64,000 nt of DNA from Thioalkalivibrio paradoxus ARh 1 (lineage in GTDB: Bacteria > Pseudomonadota > Gammaproteobacteria > Ectothiorhodospirales > Ectothiorhodospiraceae). The position numbers were made by a program, and so were the translations under genes. The stretch covers positions 124,001 through 188,000 of the forward strand of contig NZ_CP007029.1 of assembly GCF_000227685.2 (NCBI RefSeq), read 5' to 3'. Of the stretch, positions 18,798 to 28,800 are shown piece after piece (within the stretch, counting starts at the first letter, position 1; every line of letters starts with the position of its first letter). Below the pieces are notes generated by a model, which saw nothing but the letters and a program-made list of their open reading frames with translations, was not told where the DNA came from and ran no database searches.

Positions 18798-21395
18798 ATG
18801 AACTGGCCTGTGGTAACCGTGAGCGCGCTGGCGTTGCTGCTCGTTGCCTGTGGAGGCGGCGGCGACGGCGACGCACCATCCGGGTTCACGCTGTCGGGCG
18901 TGATCAAGGCGGATGCGTTGAACCGGGTCGATTCCGATACCAACGATCCGGAAACCCCGATGATCCGCAACAATACCGCCGGCGAGGCACAGCAGGTGCC
19001 GGCGCCGGCGTTGATCGGCGGCTTCGTGGCGGCTCCCTTTACGGCTACCCGGTTTGGTCCCGCGGGCGACGAGTGGGATATCTACCAGGTCGACCTGCAG
19101 GCCGGTCAGCCCATCGTGCTGGAGTTTCCCGACGCCACCGTCGCCGATCTCGATCTCTATCTCTCCGATCGCAGCGGCACGATCGTCGATGCTTCGCTAG
19201 GAGTCGGTTCCCGGCAGTCGCTGGTGGTTCCACGCGATGACCGCTACTTCGTCGCCGTCCATGCCTATGCCGGTCGCTCCAACTATTCCCTGCGGCTCGA
19301 TGCCGTGTCTGCGCTGACGCAGGCATCCGTGCCGCGCGGGCCGCGACTCTCCGACCGGTTCGCGCCCGGCGAGATGATTGTGAGGCTCGGCGCCGACGCC
19401 GGCAGAGGTCCGGTGCAGCCGAAGATCGAAGCGCAATCCGTCGGTCTGAAGACCGTGGCCGGCGCTCCCGACCGCGAACAGTTGTGGCGCATCCCCGCCG
19501 GGCAGGCGGAACAGGTGCTCGGCATCCTGGGTGAGCGCAGCCCCGCGGTGAATGCCCTGCATTTTTCCGACCCCGAGGATCTCGAGCGCTACCAGACACT
19601 GATCGCACTCAAGGAACTCGAACGGCGGCCCGGAGTTGCCTCGGTTTCGCCCAACTACCGGCTGCAACCGCAACGACTGCCGAACGATCCGCTGCAGGGG
19701 CTGCAGTGGTACCACCGGAACATCGATCTTCCGGGCGCCTGGGACGTGTCGACCGGGCAGGCGCCCGATGCGGAGATGATCATCGCGGTGATCGACACCG
19801 GCGTCTTTCTCGATCACGAGGACTTGCGCGACCGGCTGGTTCCCGGCTTCGATTTCATTTCGAACCCGGATGTGGCCCGGGACGGCGACGGGATCGATCC
19901 CAACCCCGACGATCCCGGCGATTCGTCGCAGCCGGGTCAGAGCTCCTGGCACGGAACCCATGTCGCCGGCGCCGCCGCGGCTGCCACCGACAACGCGATC
20001 GGAATCGCCGGTGTGTCCTGGGGTGCCCGCATCATGCCGGTACGCACGGTGGGCAAGGGCGGCGGCCTGCTGTACGACACGCTGCAGGGGATTCGCTTTG
20101 CGGCCGGGCTGCCGAACGACTCGGGCACCGTGCCCGCGCGCTCGGCCGATGTGATCAATATCAGCCTGGGGGGCGGGGCGTTTGCCCAGGCGCAGGCCGA
20201 TCTCTACCAGCAGATCCGTGATCTGGGAATCTTCGTTGTCGCAGCTGCCGGGAACAGTGCCGGGTCGGTAGGCTTTCCAGCCGCCTACGACGCGGTGTTC
20301 GCGGTAGGGGCGACCGACGCACTGAATCAGCGCGCGCCGTACAGCAGTTTCGGGGATGGGCTGGACTTGGTGGCGCCGGGGGGCGACATGCGGGTCGATC
20401 GAACTGGTGACGGCTACGGTGACGGCATCCTCAGCACGGTCGCCGATGATACGACCGGAAGCCGCCGCAGCGCGTATGCGTTCTACCAGGGCACGTCGAT
20501 GGCCACCGCAGTCGCCTCCGGAGTCGTCGCGCTCGCGCGCTCGACCGAACCGGGCCTTACGCCCGACGCGTTCGACTTCCTGCTGCGCTCCGGAGCGCTC
20601 ACCGACGACCTCGGTCAAGCCGGTTGGGATCCGGAAACCGGATGGGGGTTGATCAATGCGCGCCGCGTTCTGGGCGCGGTGCGCGAGTGGGCCGGAGGCG
20701 AGCCGTTGCCGCCGTTGTTGTCGGTCACGCCGGAGCGCCTGGAGTTCGGGTTCACCGAGTCCGCGCTGGCTTTCTCGCTGCGCAATTCCGGAGGGGGTAC
20801 GCTGCGGATCGGTGAGGTGACCGCCGACGCTCCCTGGCTTTCCGTAACGCCCGAGGCGATCGATCGCGATGGCCTGGGCGGGTATCGGGCGCAGGTCTCA
20901 CGCGAAGGCTTGCAACCGGGCGACCACCGAACCTCGATCCGGGTGGCGCTCGAGGGTGGGGGCGAGCGTTCGATCCCGGTGAGCGTGCGGGTGGCGGCTC
21001 CGGAACTGGCGGAGGACAGCGTGGGCAGGGTCTATGTACTTCTGGTAGATGCCTCCGGGAACACCGTCGCCGAGGTGGGCGTGAACCCGGACGCGGGCTT
21101 ATACCATTTCCGGTTCGAGAACGTGCCTCCGGGCGACTACCGGGTCGTCGCGGGTACCGACATGGACGACGATCGCCAGATCTGCGACCCGGGGGAGGCC
21201 TGTGGGGCCTATCCCACGCTGACGTTGTTCGAACTTCTGCGTGTCGACCGCGACCTGGCTGGGCTCGATTTCTCCGTCGGCTTCCGCGCTGGGCGACCGG
21301 GGCTCAGTGGCCTTGGGGCCGATGGCGCGGAGGCGGAGCCTGGCGTTCCCAGGATTAGCGGGGGGCGATCGGAGCCGGGCGTCGCGCGGCCCTGA
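18798..21395 (+). CDS. S8 (subtilisin-family) lipoprotein protease
   Basis: 865 aa. The N-terminus is a lipoprotein signal (ALALLLVAC, lipobox Cys18), so it is membrane-anchored and periplasmic or outer-membrane facing. Residues about 65-165 resemble a PPC domain (YQVDLQAGQPIVLEFPDATV; LDLYLSDRSG). The peptidase domain (about 320-620) has an intact triad: D333 in VIDTGVFLD, H385 in HGTHVAG and S567 in GTSMATAVASG. Residues about 640-740 are a BACON-like Ig domain (LSVTPERLEFGFTES; APWLSVTP), and the end (about 750-825) has a carboxypeptidase-regulatory-like fold with GLYHFRFENVPPGDYRVVAG. Likely degrades or processes extracytoplasmic proteins. No inhibitor or substrate gene is adjacent. Confidence 0.88.
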   Translation: MNWPVVTVSALALLLVACGGGGDGDAPSGFTLSGVIKADALNRVDSDTNDPETPMIRNNTAGEAQQVPAPALIGGFVAAPFTATRFGPAGDEWDIYQVDLQAGQPIVLEFPDATVADLDLYLSDRSGTIVDASLGVGSRQSLVVPRDDRYFVAVHAYAGRSNYSLRLDAVSALTQASVPRGPRLSDRFAPGEMIVRLGADAGRGPVQPKIEAQSVGLKTVAGAPDREQLWRIPAGQAEQVLGILGERSPAVNALHFSDPEDLERYQTLIALKELERRPGVASVSPNYRLQPQRLPNDPLQGLQWYHRNIDLPGAWDVSTGQAPDAEMIIAVIDTGVFLDHEDLRDRLVPGFDFISNPDVARDGDGIDPNPDDPGDSSQPGQSSWHGTHVAGAAAAATDNAIGIAGVSWGARIMPVRTVGKGGGLLYDTLQGIRFAAGLPNDSGTVPARSADVINISLGGGAFAQAQADLYQQIRDLGIFVVAAAGNSAGSVGFPAAYDAVFAVGATDALNQRAPYSSFGDGLDLVAPGGDMRVDRTGDGYGDGILSTVADDTTGSRRSAYAFYQGTSMATAVASGVVALARSTEPGLTPDAFDFLLRSGALTDDLGQAGWDPETGWGLINARRVLGAVREWAGGEPLPPLLSVTPERLEFGFTESALAFSLRNSGGGTLRIGEVTADAPWLSVTPEAIDRDGLGGYRAQVSREGLQPGDHRTSIRVALEGGGERSIPVSVRVAAPELAEDSVGRVYVLLVDASGNTVAEVGVNPDAGLYHFRFENVPPGDYRVVAGTDMDDDRQICDPGEACGAYPTLTLFELLRVDRDLAGLDFSVGFRAGRPGLSGLGADGAEAEPGVPRISGGRSEPGVARP

Positions 21396-21706
21396 TGCAG
21401 CCGAGGCCCGGCAGCGGGCGGAATCGCCCGGGAAAGCTTGTGCGGGTTCCCGAGTCGCCGGTTACCGTTCATAATTCCAGGGTAATGGGCTTGCCGTGTC
21501 CGTTCCGGCTATAATCCCGGTAGGAGTGACTTGGGGCTGCATGCGCGCCCCGTGATGCTGAGGCTCGAGTAGCCTGCCGGTCCCCTGTAAACCGAGCTCC
21601 GCCCCCCAGCCAAGCGCCAAGCGCCGACCGCGAGATCGTGCGGAATCCGCCTGCCCGCGGATTCCCCCGTCGCGCTCATGATGAAACCCAAGGAGACAAC
21701 ACCGTA
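21396..21706. other. Intergenic, with a perfect TATAAT
   Basis: No gene. A consensus -10 (TATAAT at 21510-21515) is present, with only a TTGCCG 13 nt upstream as possible -35, which is too close. It may be the promoter of the small gene at 21707. Confidence 0.4.
21510..21515 (+). promoter_or_regulatory. Consensus -10 hexamer
   Basis: TATAAT preceded by GGC. No properly spaced -35 is visible, so an activator or a different -35 would be needed. A leader of about 190 nt would precede the small gene. Confidence 0.35.
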
Positions 21707-21976
21707 ATGAATGAACCTCAAGCCGTCTCGCCGCGCCGCCGCCTGCAGGAACTGCTGGCGATCCCGGACAGCAAGCGGACCGAGGCCGAATGGGACGAAC
21801 TGAACGAACTCGAGATCTCGCTGGCGGCCGTGAACCAGCTCTCCGGCGGTGGCGATCGGCATCCGCGGACCAATGGCGGTTCCCCGGGCGGGGAGGGTCG
21901 GTCCGGACGGAACTCCAAGGGCCGCAAACCGCAGATGCGTTCCCAGAAGCGCCCGCCTCGGGCTGTAGAGTCCTGA
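21707..21976 (+). CDS. Small conserved-looking hypothetical protein
   Basis: 89 aa from ATG 21707, with AGGAG at 21691-21695. The N-terminal half is a plausible helical hairpin (PRRRLQELLAIPDSKRTEAE, then WDELNELEISL). The C-terminal half is Gly/Arg/Ser/Lys-rich and basic (disordered; possible nucleic-acid contact). No signal peptide. I do not recognise a characterised family. It stands alone between the S8 protease and recC. Confidence 0.6.
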   Translation: MNEPQAVSPRRRLQELLAIPDSKRTEAEWDELNELEISLAAVNQLSGGGDRHPRTNGGSPGGEGRSGRNSKGRKPQMRSQKRPPRAVES

Positions 21977-22315
21977 GCCCTTCGCCCCGGCAGGGCGTCC
22001 GGTAGATTTCGTACCCGCCCGCTTCATCAAGTCTGCCGGCACTGCCTGCAGATCCAGCGTCTGCGGCACGACGGGAGCAACGCGCTTTTTTCCGCTGCCG
22101 GGATTTGCCGCGACGGCCGAATCCCGAAGGGACCTGCTTCCTGGTCAACCGGCCGTGAACCGAATGACACCCTTGGAGCCACGGTCTCCGCTGGCGCCTG
22201 GTCCCCTGTCGCCGTGAACCGGCCCTGCCGGCTGCGGTGGTGTCGGCCTGCCTGACCATCCCGACTGCCGCCCCGGTCTGGTATCGTCCCCGGTGTTTTC
22301 CCATGGAGACTGCAA
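21977..22315. other. Intergenic, nothing recognised
   Basis: Spacer before recC. No repeat, hairpin with T-tract or convincing promoter was found. Confidence 0.4.
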
Positions 22316-25300
22316 ATGGCGGATGCGGGGTCTCTGGTGCCCGGCTTCATGGTGGTGCACGGCAACCGCATGCACGACCTGCGCGCGCTGGCCGTCGAAT
22401 GGCTGCGTCGCTACCCGCTGTCGCCGCTGGAAAACGAGGTCATACTCGTCCAGAGCAACGGCATCGCCCAGTGGCTGAAGCTGGCCCTGGCCCGCGACCC
22501 CGGGCAGGATGACGGCGGCTGCGGCATCGCGGCCGCGCTGGACGTGCAGCTGCCGGCACGTTTCCTGTGGTCCGCCTACCGGGCGGTGCTCGGCGCCGAC
22601 GCATTGCCCGACGAGTCACCGCTTGCGAAGTCGCCGCTCGCCTGGCGCCTGATGCGCCTGCTTCCGGAATGCCTCGAGGCGCCCCAGTTCGCTTCGCTCG
22701 CGCGTTTCCTTGGTGACGACCCCGACCTGCGCAAGCGCTGGCAGCTCGCGGGGCGCCTCGCCGATCTGTTCGACCAGTACCAGGTCTACCGTGCCGACTG
22801 GCTCGACGACTGGGCCGAGCGGCGGGATGTGTTGCGCGATGCGCACGGGGCGCCGCGCCCGCTGCCGGACGGGCAGTGCTGGCAGGCGGCGCTGTGGCGC
22901 GCAGTGCTCGACGACCTCGAGCCCGGGCAGCGGGAGCAGAGTCGGGCCGCGGTGCATCGGCGCTTCATGGCGCGAATCCCCGGGCTCGACCAGCGGCCGC
23001 CCGGGCTGCCACGGCGGGTCATCGTGTTCGGCATCTCGTCGTTGCCTGCCCAGGCGCTCGAGGCGCTCGAGGCGCTCGGGCGTCTGTGTCAGGTGTTGCT
23101 CTGCGTCCACAATCCCTGCGAGCACTACTGGGCCGACATCGTCGCGGACCGGGATCTATTGCGCGCGCAGCGCCAGCGCCAGGCCCGCAAGCCGGGCATG
23201 CCGGAGGATCTCGGCGACGCCGACCTGCATCAGCACGCGCACCCGCTGCTGGCAGCCTGGGGCAAGCAGGGGCGCGACTACATCCGCCTGCTCGATCTGC
23301 ACGACGATCCGCAGCGCTACGGTCATCTGCTCGAGGCGCTGCGCTGGCAGCGGATCGACCTGTTCGAATCCCATGGCGGCACGACGCTCCTGAACCAGCT
23401 GCAGGACGACATCCGCGAACTTCGGCCGCTGCACGAGACGCGCGCGCACTGGCCGGCGGTGAACCCGGCCCTGGATCAGTCGCTGCGCTTTCATGTCGCG
23501 CACAGCCCCCAGCGCGAGGTGGAAGTCCTCCACGATCAACTGCTCGACCGCTTCCAGCGCGACCCGACACTGCGGCCGCGCGACGTGATCGTGATGGTTC
23601 CGGATGTCGAGGCTTACGCGCCGCAGGTGCAGGCGGTGTTCGGGCAGGTCGAACCCGACGATCCGCGCTATCTTCCATTCGCGCTGTCGGATCGCAGCCG
23701 GCGCGGCCGCGAGCCCCTGCTGGTGGCCCTCGAGCAGCTGCTCGCCCTGCCCGAATCGCGCCTCGCGGTCAGCGATCTGCTGGATCTGCTCGAGGTGCCG
23801 GCGTTGCGCCGGCGTTTCGGGATCCGCGACGACGGGCTGCAGCGGCTGCACGCCTGGATCGAGGGTGCCGGCATCCGCTGGGGGCTCGATGCCGCGCAGC
23901 GCGCGAGCCTCGGTCTGCCCGACGGCCTGGAGCAGAACACCTGGCAATTCGGACTGCGCCGCATGCTGCTCGGCTACGCGGTCGGCGGGCCGGGCTCGGA
24001 TCCGGGCGCCTGGAACGGCATCGAGCCCTACGACGAGGTCGGAGGGCTCGATGCCGCGCTGGTCGGCCAGCTCGACGCGCTGCTTGCGGCACTCGGCCGC
24101 TGGTGGTCGCGGCTGGGTCGGGATGCGTCGCCCTCGCAATGGGCCGAACGCCTGCGCGAGCTGCTGCGCGATTTCTTCGAACCCGAGGAGGAGCGCGAGC
24201 AATGGTTGCTGACCCGGCTCGACGACGCGCTCGAGGACTGGGAGGCGGCCTGCCAACTCGCCCGCACCGACGAGCCCTTGCCGCTGACCGTGGTGCGCGA
24301 GAGCTGGCTCGCGACCATCGACGAACCCGGGCTGTCGCAGCGTTTTCTCGGCGGCGCGGTCAACGTCTGCACGCTGATGCCGATGCGCGCGGTGCCATTC
24401 CGGATCGTCTGCCTGCTCGGCATGAACGACGGCGAGTACCCGCGCATTCCGACCCCGGCGGATTTCGACCTGATGGCGCGCCATTACCGGCCGGGCGACC
24501 GCTCGCGCCGCGAGGACGACCGCTACCTGTTCCTCGAGGCATTATTGTCGGCGCGGGAACAGCTCTACGTCAGCTGGGTCGGCCGCAGCGTGCGCGATGA
24601 CTCCGAGCGTCCGCCGTCGGTGCTGGTCACGCAACTGCGCGACCACGTCGCGGCGGGCTGGCGCCTGGCAGCGCCGGAGGATTCTGCCGGGGCGGGGGAG
24701 CGCAGGGGGCTGCTGGAGGCGCTGACCGTGGAGCATCCGCTGCAGCCGTTCAGCCCGCGGAACTTTCCCGCCGACGGAACGGGGCCGCTGTTCACCTATG
24801 CCCGCGAGTGGGAGCCAATGCACCGGTCGGCGCCGGAAGTTGCATCGGATTCGGGGTCCCGCGGGCCGGAATCGGCCGAAACGGGGGGCGCCGCGGCCTT
24901 CCCCCCCCTTCCGGAGCGGGATGTCGACGCGCTGTTGACGCCCGAGGATCTCGGCAGGTTTCTGCGCAACCCGGTGCAGCACTTCTTCAACCGGCGTCTC
25001 GGCGTGTTCTTCGACGAACAGGCCGCCGCCCCGGAGGACCACGAGCCGTTTTCGCTGGACGGGCTCGGGAAATGGGAGGTGCGCGACCGGCTTGCGGCCG
25101 CGGCGCTCGCGCAGCCGGACGAACCCGCTGCCTGGCCGGTACGGATCGACGCGGCGCTGCAGGGGCTGCGCCGCTCCGGCTGGTTCCCGATCGGCGGAAT
25201 CGGTACGCGTCTGGCCGATGGGCTGCAGAACGAGGTCGGCGATCTGCTCGAGCGCTACCGGCATTGCGCCGCGCGCTTCCCCGGCCGGATCGAGGGATCG

Positions 25301-25870
25301 CGGCGGCTGGCCTTCGCCGATGCCGGCGTCGCCGTCGAAGGGGAGCTGGCCGGCTTGCGGGCGGATCCGGAGGGGCGGCCGGCGGTGCTGCGTCATCGCG
25401 TCGCCAAATTGCGCGGATCGGCTCCCGCCTGGCGCTACGACGCGCTGGCGTTCGCGTGGGTGCAGCACCTGCTGGCCAATGCGACCGGTTTCGGACTGAC
25501 GACGCTGGTCGTCGGCACCGATGCCGATCTGGAATGGCGCCCGCTGGAACGCGAGGCAGCCGAAACAGCCCTGCGCGGGTTGCTCGATGGCTGGCGCGAA
25601 GGCCAGCGGGCACCGCTGCCGGTCGCGTGCCAGACCGCCTGTGCCTGGCTCGAGGCAGAGGCCATGGACAAGGATCCGGCCGATTCGGCCGGAAAGGTCT
25701 ACGCGGGCAACTGGAATCAGCCCGGAGAGGTCGGACGCAGCCCGTATCACGCCCGGGTCTACCCCACTGCCGAGAGCCTGATCGGGGCGTTGGCGTTTCG
25801 GCACTGGGCCGGGGTGCTGTACGGGCCGTTGCTGCAGGCAACCCGAGCGGACGCGGAGGCCGGCGCATGA
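22316..25870 (+). CDS. recC: RecBCD subunit RecC (exodeoxyribonuclease V gamma)
   Basis: 1184 aa, near the usual RecC length (about 1120). It opens with the RecC-type FMVVHGNRMHDLRALAVEWL and NEVILVQSNGIAQWLK segments. The dead-helicase core contains RVIVFGISSLP, RDVIVMVPDVEAYAPQVQAVF and ALEQLLALPESRLAVSDLLDL, and the C-terminal nuclease-like domain contains FLRNPVQHFFNRRLGV. RecC holds RecB and RecD and scans for Chi during double-strand-break repair. An 80-residue Ser/Gly/Pro/Ala-rich stretch near residue 850 may be a linker. Start ATG follows GGAG; the stop overlaps recB by 4 nt. Confidence 0.95.
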   Translation: MADAGSLVPGFMVVHGNRMHDLRALAVEWLRRYPLSPLENEVILVQSNGIAQWLKLALARDPGQDDGGCGIAAALDVQLPARFLWSAYRAVLGADALPDESPLAKSPLAWRLMRLLPECLEAPQFASLARFLGDDPDLRKRWQLAGRLADLFDQYQVYRADWLDDWAERRDVLRDAHGAPRPLPDGQCWQAALWRAVLDDLEPGQREQSRAAVHRRFMARIPGLDQRPPGLPRRVIVFGISSLPAQALEALEALGRLCQVLLCVHNPCEHYWADIVADRDLLRAQRQRQARKPGMPEDLGDADLHQHAHPLLAAWGKQGRDYIRLLDLHDDPQRYGHLLEALRWQRIDLFESHGGTTLLNQLQDDIRELRPLHETRAHWPAVNPALDQSLRFHVAHSPQREVEVLHDQLLDRFQRDPTLRPRDVIVMVPDVEAYAPQVQAVFGQVEPDDPRYLPFALSDRSRRGREPLLVALEQLLALPESRLAVSDLLDLLEVPALRRRFGIRDDGLQRLHAWIEGAGIRWGLDAAQRASLGLPDGLEQNTWQFGLRRMLLGYAVGGPGSDPGAWNGIEPYDEVGGLDAALVGQLDALLAALGRWWSRLGRDASPSQWAERLRELLRDFFEPEEEREQWLLTRLDDALEDWEAACQLARTDEPLPLTVVRESWLATIDEPGLSQRFLGGAVNVCTLMPMRAVPFRIVCLLGMNDGEYPRIPTPADFDLMARHYRPGDRSRREDDRYLFLEALLSAREQLYVSWVGRSVRDDSERPPSVLVTQLRDHVAAGWRLAAPEDSAGAGERRGLLEALTVEHPLQPFSPRNFPADGTGPLFTYAREWEPMHRSAPEVASDSGSRGPESAETGGAAAFPPLPERDVDALLTPEDLGRFLRNPVQHFFNRRLGVFFDEQAAAPEDHEPFSLDGLGKWEVRDRLAAAALAQPDEPAAWPVRIDAALQGLRRSGWFPIGGIGTRLADGLQNEVGDLLERYRHCAARFPGRIEGSRRLAFADAGVAVEGELAGLRADPEGRPAVLRHRVAKLRGSAPAWRYDALAFAWVQHLLANATGFGLTTLVVGTDADLEWRPLEREAAETALRGLLDGWREGQRAPLPVACQTACAWLEAEAMDKDPADSAGKVYAGNWNQPGEVGRSPYHARVYPTAESLIGALAFRHWAGVLYGPLLQATRADAEAGA

Positions 25871-28800
25871 ACCGTCACGGTTCCGGGCCGTCGCGCGCCG
25901 AGCAGCCGCCGGAAGGCCGCGGTTTGCCGCCGGGTCCGCCACACGCAGGGGCTGCGGTTGATGCCGGCGTCCTGGAGTTGCAGAACCCCGCCGGTCTGCC
26001 GCTGTGGGGCAGCCGGCTGATCGAGGCCAGCGCGGGTACCGGCAAGACCTACACCATCGCCGGGCTGTACCTGCGGCTGGTGCTCGGACACGGCGGCGAG
26101 CAGGCGTTCGCGCGGCCGCTGGCGCCGCCGGAGATCCTGGTGGTGACGTTCACCGATGCCGCGACGCGTGAGCTGCGCTCCCGGATCCAGGAGCGGCTGC
26201 TGCAGGCCGCGCGCCATTTCCGGGGCGAGGCGGGATGCCCACCCGACGCTTCACTGCAGCGGTTGCTCGACGACTATCTCGATCCGCAGGCCCGCGCCGC
26301 CTCTGCGCGCCGGCTCGAGGTCGCGGCGGAGTGGATGGACCAGGCCGCGGTCTCGACGATCCACGGCTGGTGCCACCGCATGCTGCGCGAACACGCGTTC
26401 GACAGCGGCAGCCTGTTCGACCAGCGGCTCGAGGCCGACCTCGCCGAGCTGCGCAGCGAAGTCGTGCGCGACTACTGGCGCTGCATGGTCTATCCGCAGC
26501 GCTCGCCACGGCTGGAGCTGCTGTGCGCGATCGTGGGTTCGGACCCGGCCGATCTCGAACGGGCGATTGCGCCGTTGCTGGCGCTGGAACCGCCCCGGCC
26601 GGTCGCGATCGACGAACTCGAGGCGGCGCTCGACCGGCGTCTCGAAACACTCGATCGGGTCAAACGCCCGTGGCGCGAGGACTTCGACGCGGTCGCAGCG
26701 AGCTTTCGCTCGGCGCTGCCGGAGCTGCACGGCGGCAAGTACCGCAACGCGGAAACGCTGCTCGAGAAGATGCGCGCCTGGGCGCAGGATCCCGCGCTGG
26801 CACAGCCGGACATCACCGGGGGCGGCACCGAGCGCTTCAGCCTGCAGGGCATGCGCGAGCGGCTGAAGAAGAACCGCAGCCTGCCCGAGCCGCTGCACCC
26901 TGCCTTCGAGCGGCTCGACGGCTACGCCGGACTGCCGGACGAGAGCCCCGAGCGGGTATTGCGCCACGCGGCGGCCTGGGTCCGCGACCGGCTCGAACGC
27001 GAGCAACGCCGGCGCGCGGTGCTGGGCTTCGACGACCTGCTGACCGGCCTCGACGCGGCGCTTGCCGGGCCCGGTAGCGAGCGCCTCGCGGAGACGATCC
27101 GTGCCCAGTTCCCGGTCGCGATGATCGACGAGTTCCAGGACACCGACCCGACGCAGTACCGGATCTTCGACCGGATCTACCGGCTCGAGGAGAACCGGTC
27201 CGAGCAGGGCATCTTCCTGATCGGCGACCCCAAGCAGTCGATCTACGGCTTCCGTGGCGCGGACATCCACAGCTACCTGCAGGCGCGCGCGGCGACGCAG
27301 GGCCGGCACTACACGCTCGGCACGAACTACCGCGCCACCGACGCGTTCGTGCAGGCCTGCAACCGGCTGTTCGGCCACGGCGAGGCGCAGCCAGCCGGCG
27401 CCTTCCTGTTCCGGGATTCCAGTGGTGCCAATCCCGTGCCGTTCCTGCCGGTGCGGGCGCAGGGGCTGGACGAGGTCTTCGAGGTCGGTGCCACGGCGCT
27501 GCCGGCGCTGACGCTGGCGTATCTCGACGACGCCGAGGGGATCGGCAAGACCCGATACCTGGAGGATATGGCCGAGAGCTGCGCCACCGCGATGGTCGAT
27601 CTGCTGCAGGCGGGCCAGTCGGGGCAAGCGGCGTTCCGTGGGGTCCGGGAAGCGCGTCCGGTGCAGCCCGGCGACCTCGCCGTGCTCGTCCGCGACCGCA
27701 ACGAGGCCGCACAGATCCGCCGCGAGCTGGGGCGGCGCGGCGTGCGCAGCGTCTATCTGTCGGACCGCGACTCGGTGTACGACGCTCCGGAAGCATCCGA
27801 CCTGCTGCGCTGGCTGCGCGCCTGCGCCGAGCCTGAGTCCGAGCGCTTGCTGCGCGCCGCGCTCGCTACCGCGACGCTGGGGCTGGAGCTGCCCGCGCTC
27901 GACCGCCTGAATCACGACGAGGCGCACTGGGAACAACGGGTCCTGCAGTTCCGCGAGTACCGGCGGATCTGGCGCGAGCAGGGCGTGCTGCCGATGCTGC
28001 GCCGCCTGCTGCACGACTTCGGCCTGCCCGCAGCGCTGCTGCGGCGCACCGACGGCGAACGCGCGCTGACCAACCTGCTGCACCTGAGCGAGCTGCTGCA
28101 AACGGCCTCCGGCGAGCTCGACGGCGAGCAGGCGCTGATCCGCCATCTCGCCCGGCACCTCGACGGCACGGCCGGCGCAGCCGACGAGCAGGTGCTGCGG
28201 CTCGAGAGCGACGAGGGGCTGGTGCAGGTCGTGACCATCCACAAGTCCAAGGGTCTGCAGTATCCGCTGGTGTTCCTGCCATTCATCTGCACTTTCCGGG
28301 AGCAGGATGGGAAGAACGTTCCGCTGTTCTACCGCGACGCCGACGGCCGGCCCCGGACCAGCTGGCGGCCGGAAGCGGAGCAGGTGGATGCTGCCGACCG
28401 CGAGCGCCTGGCCGAGGACCTGCGCCTGCTCTACGTCGCCGTGACCCGCGCGCGGCATGCCTGCTGGCTGGGGATCGGGCCGCTCGCGGTGGGCGGCGGC
28501 GCGAGCAAGCTGCACCGCAGCGCTGTTGGCCACCTGCTCTCCGGGGGCGAAGCGATTCCGCCCGGAACGCTGGAAAACTCGTTGCGGCGTCTCGCCGGGG
28601 ATTGCCGCGACATCGCGGTGACGCCGGCGCCCGAACCGCAGGAGCTGACCTACCGTGTCGCCGCGGCGGGGGCCGCGACCGGCGGCGCGCGCCGGCCGGA
28701 ACGACCCGCGCGCGAGCACTGGTGGATCGCGAGTTACAGCGCGCTACGCAGCGGCGAGCCGGTGGCCGAAGCCGCGGCCCCGCTCCCAGAGGCCGCCGAC

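Noticed and set aside
22876-24600. Long shadow ORFs in recC, recB and mrfA (Arg/Ala/Gly-rich)
   Set aside because: High-GC frame shadows of clearly conserved genes; no family signatures.
24808-25866. Upstream in-frame extension of recB inside recC
   Set aside because: Arg/Ala/Gly-rich shadow of recC; the ATG at 25867 overlaps the recC stop in the usual way.
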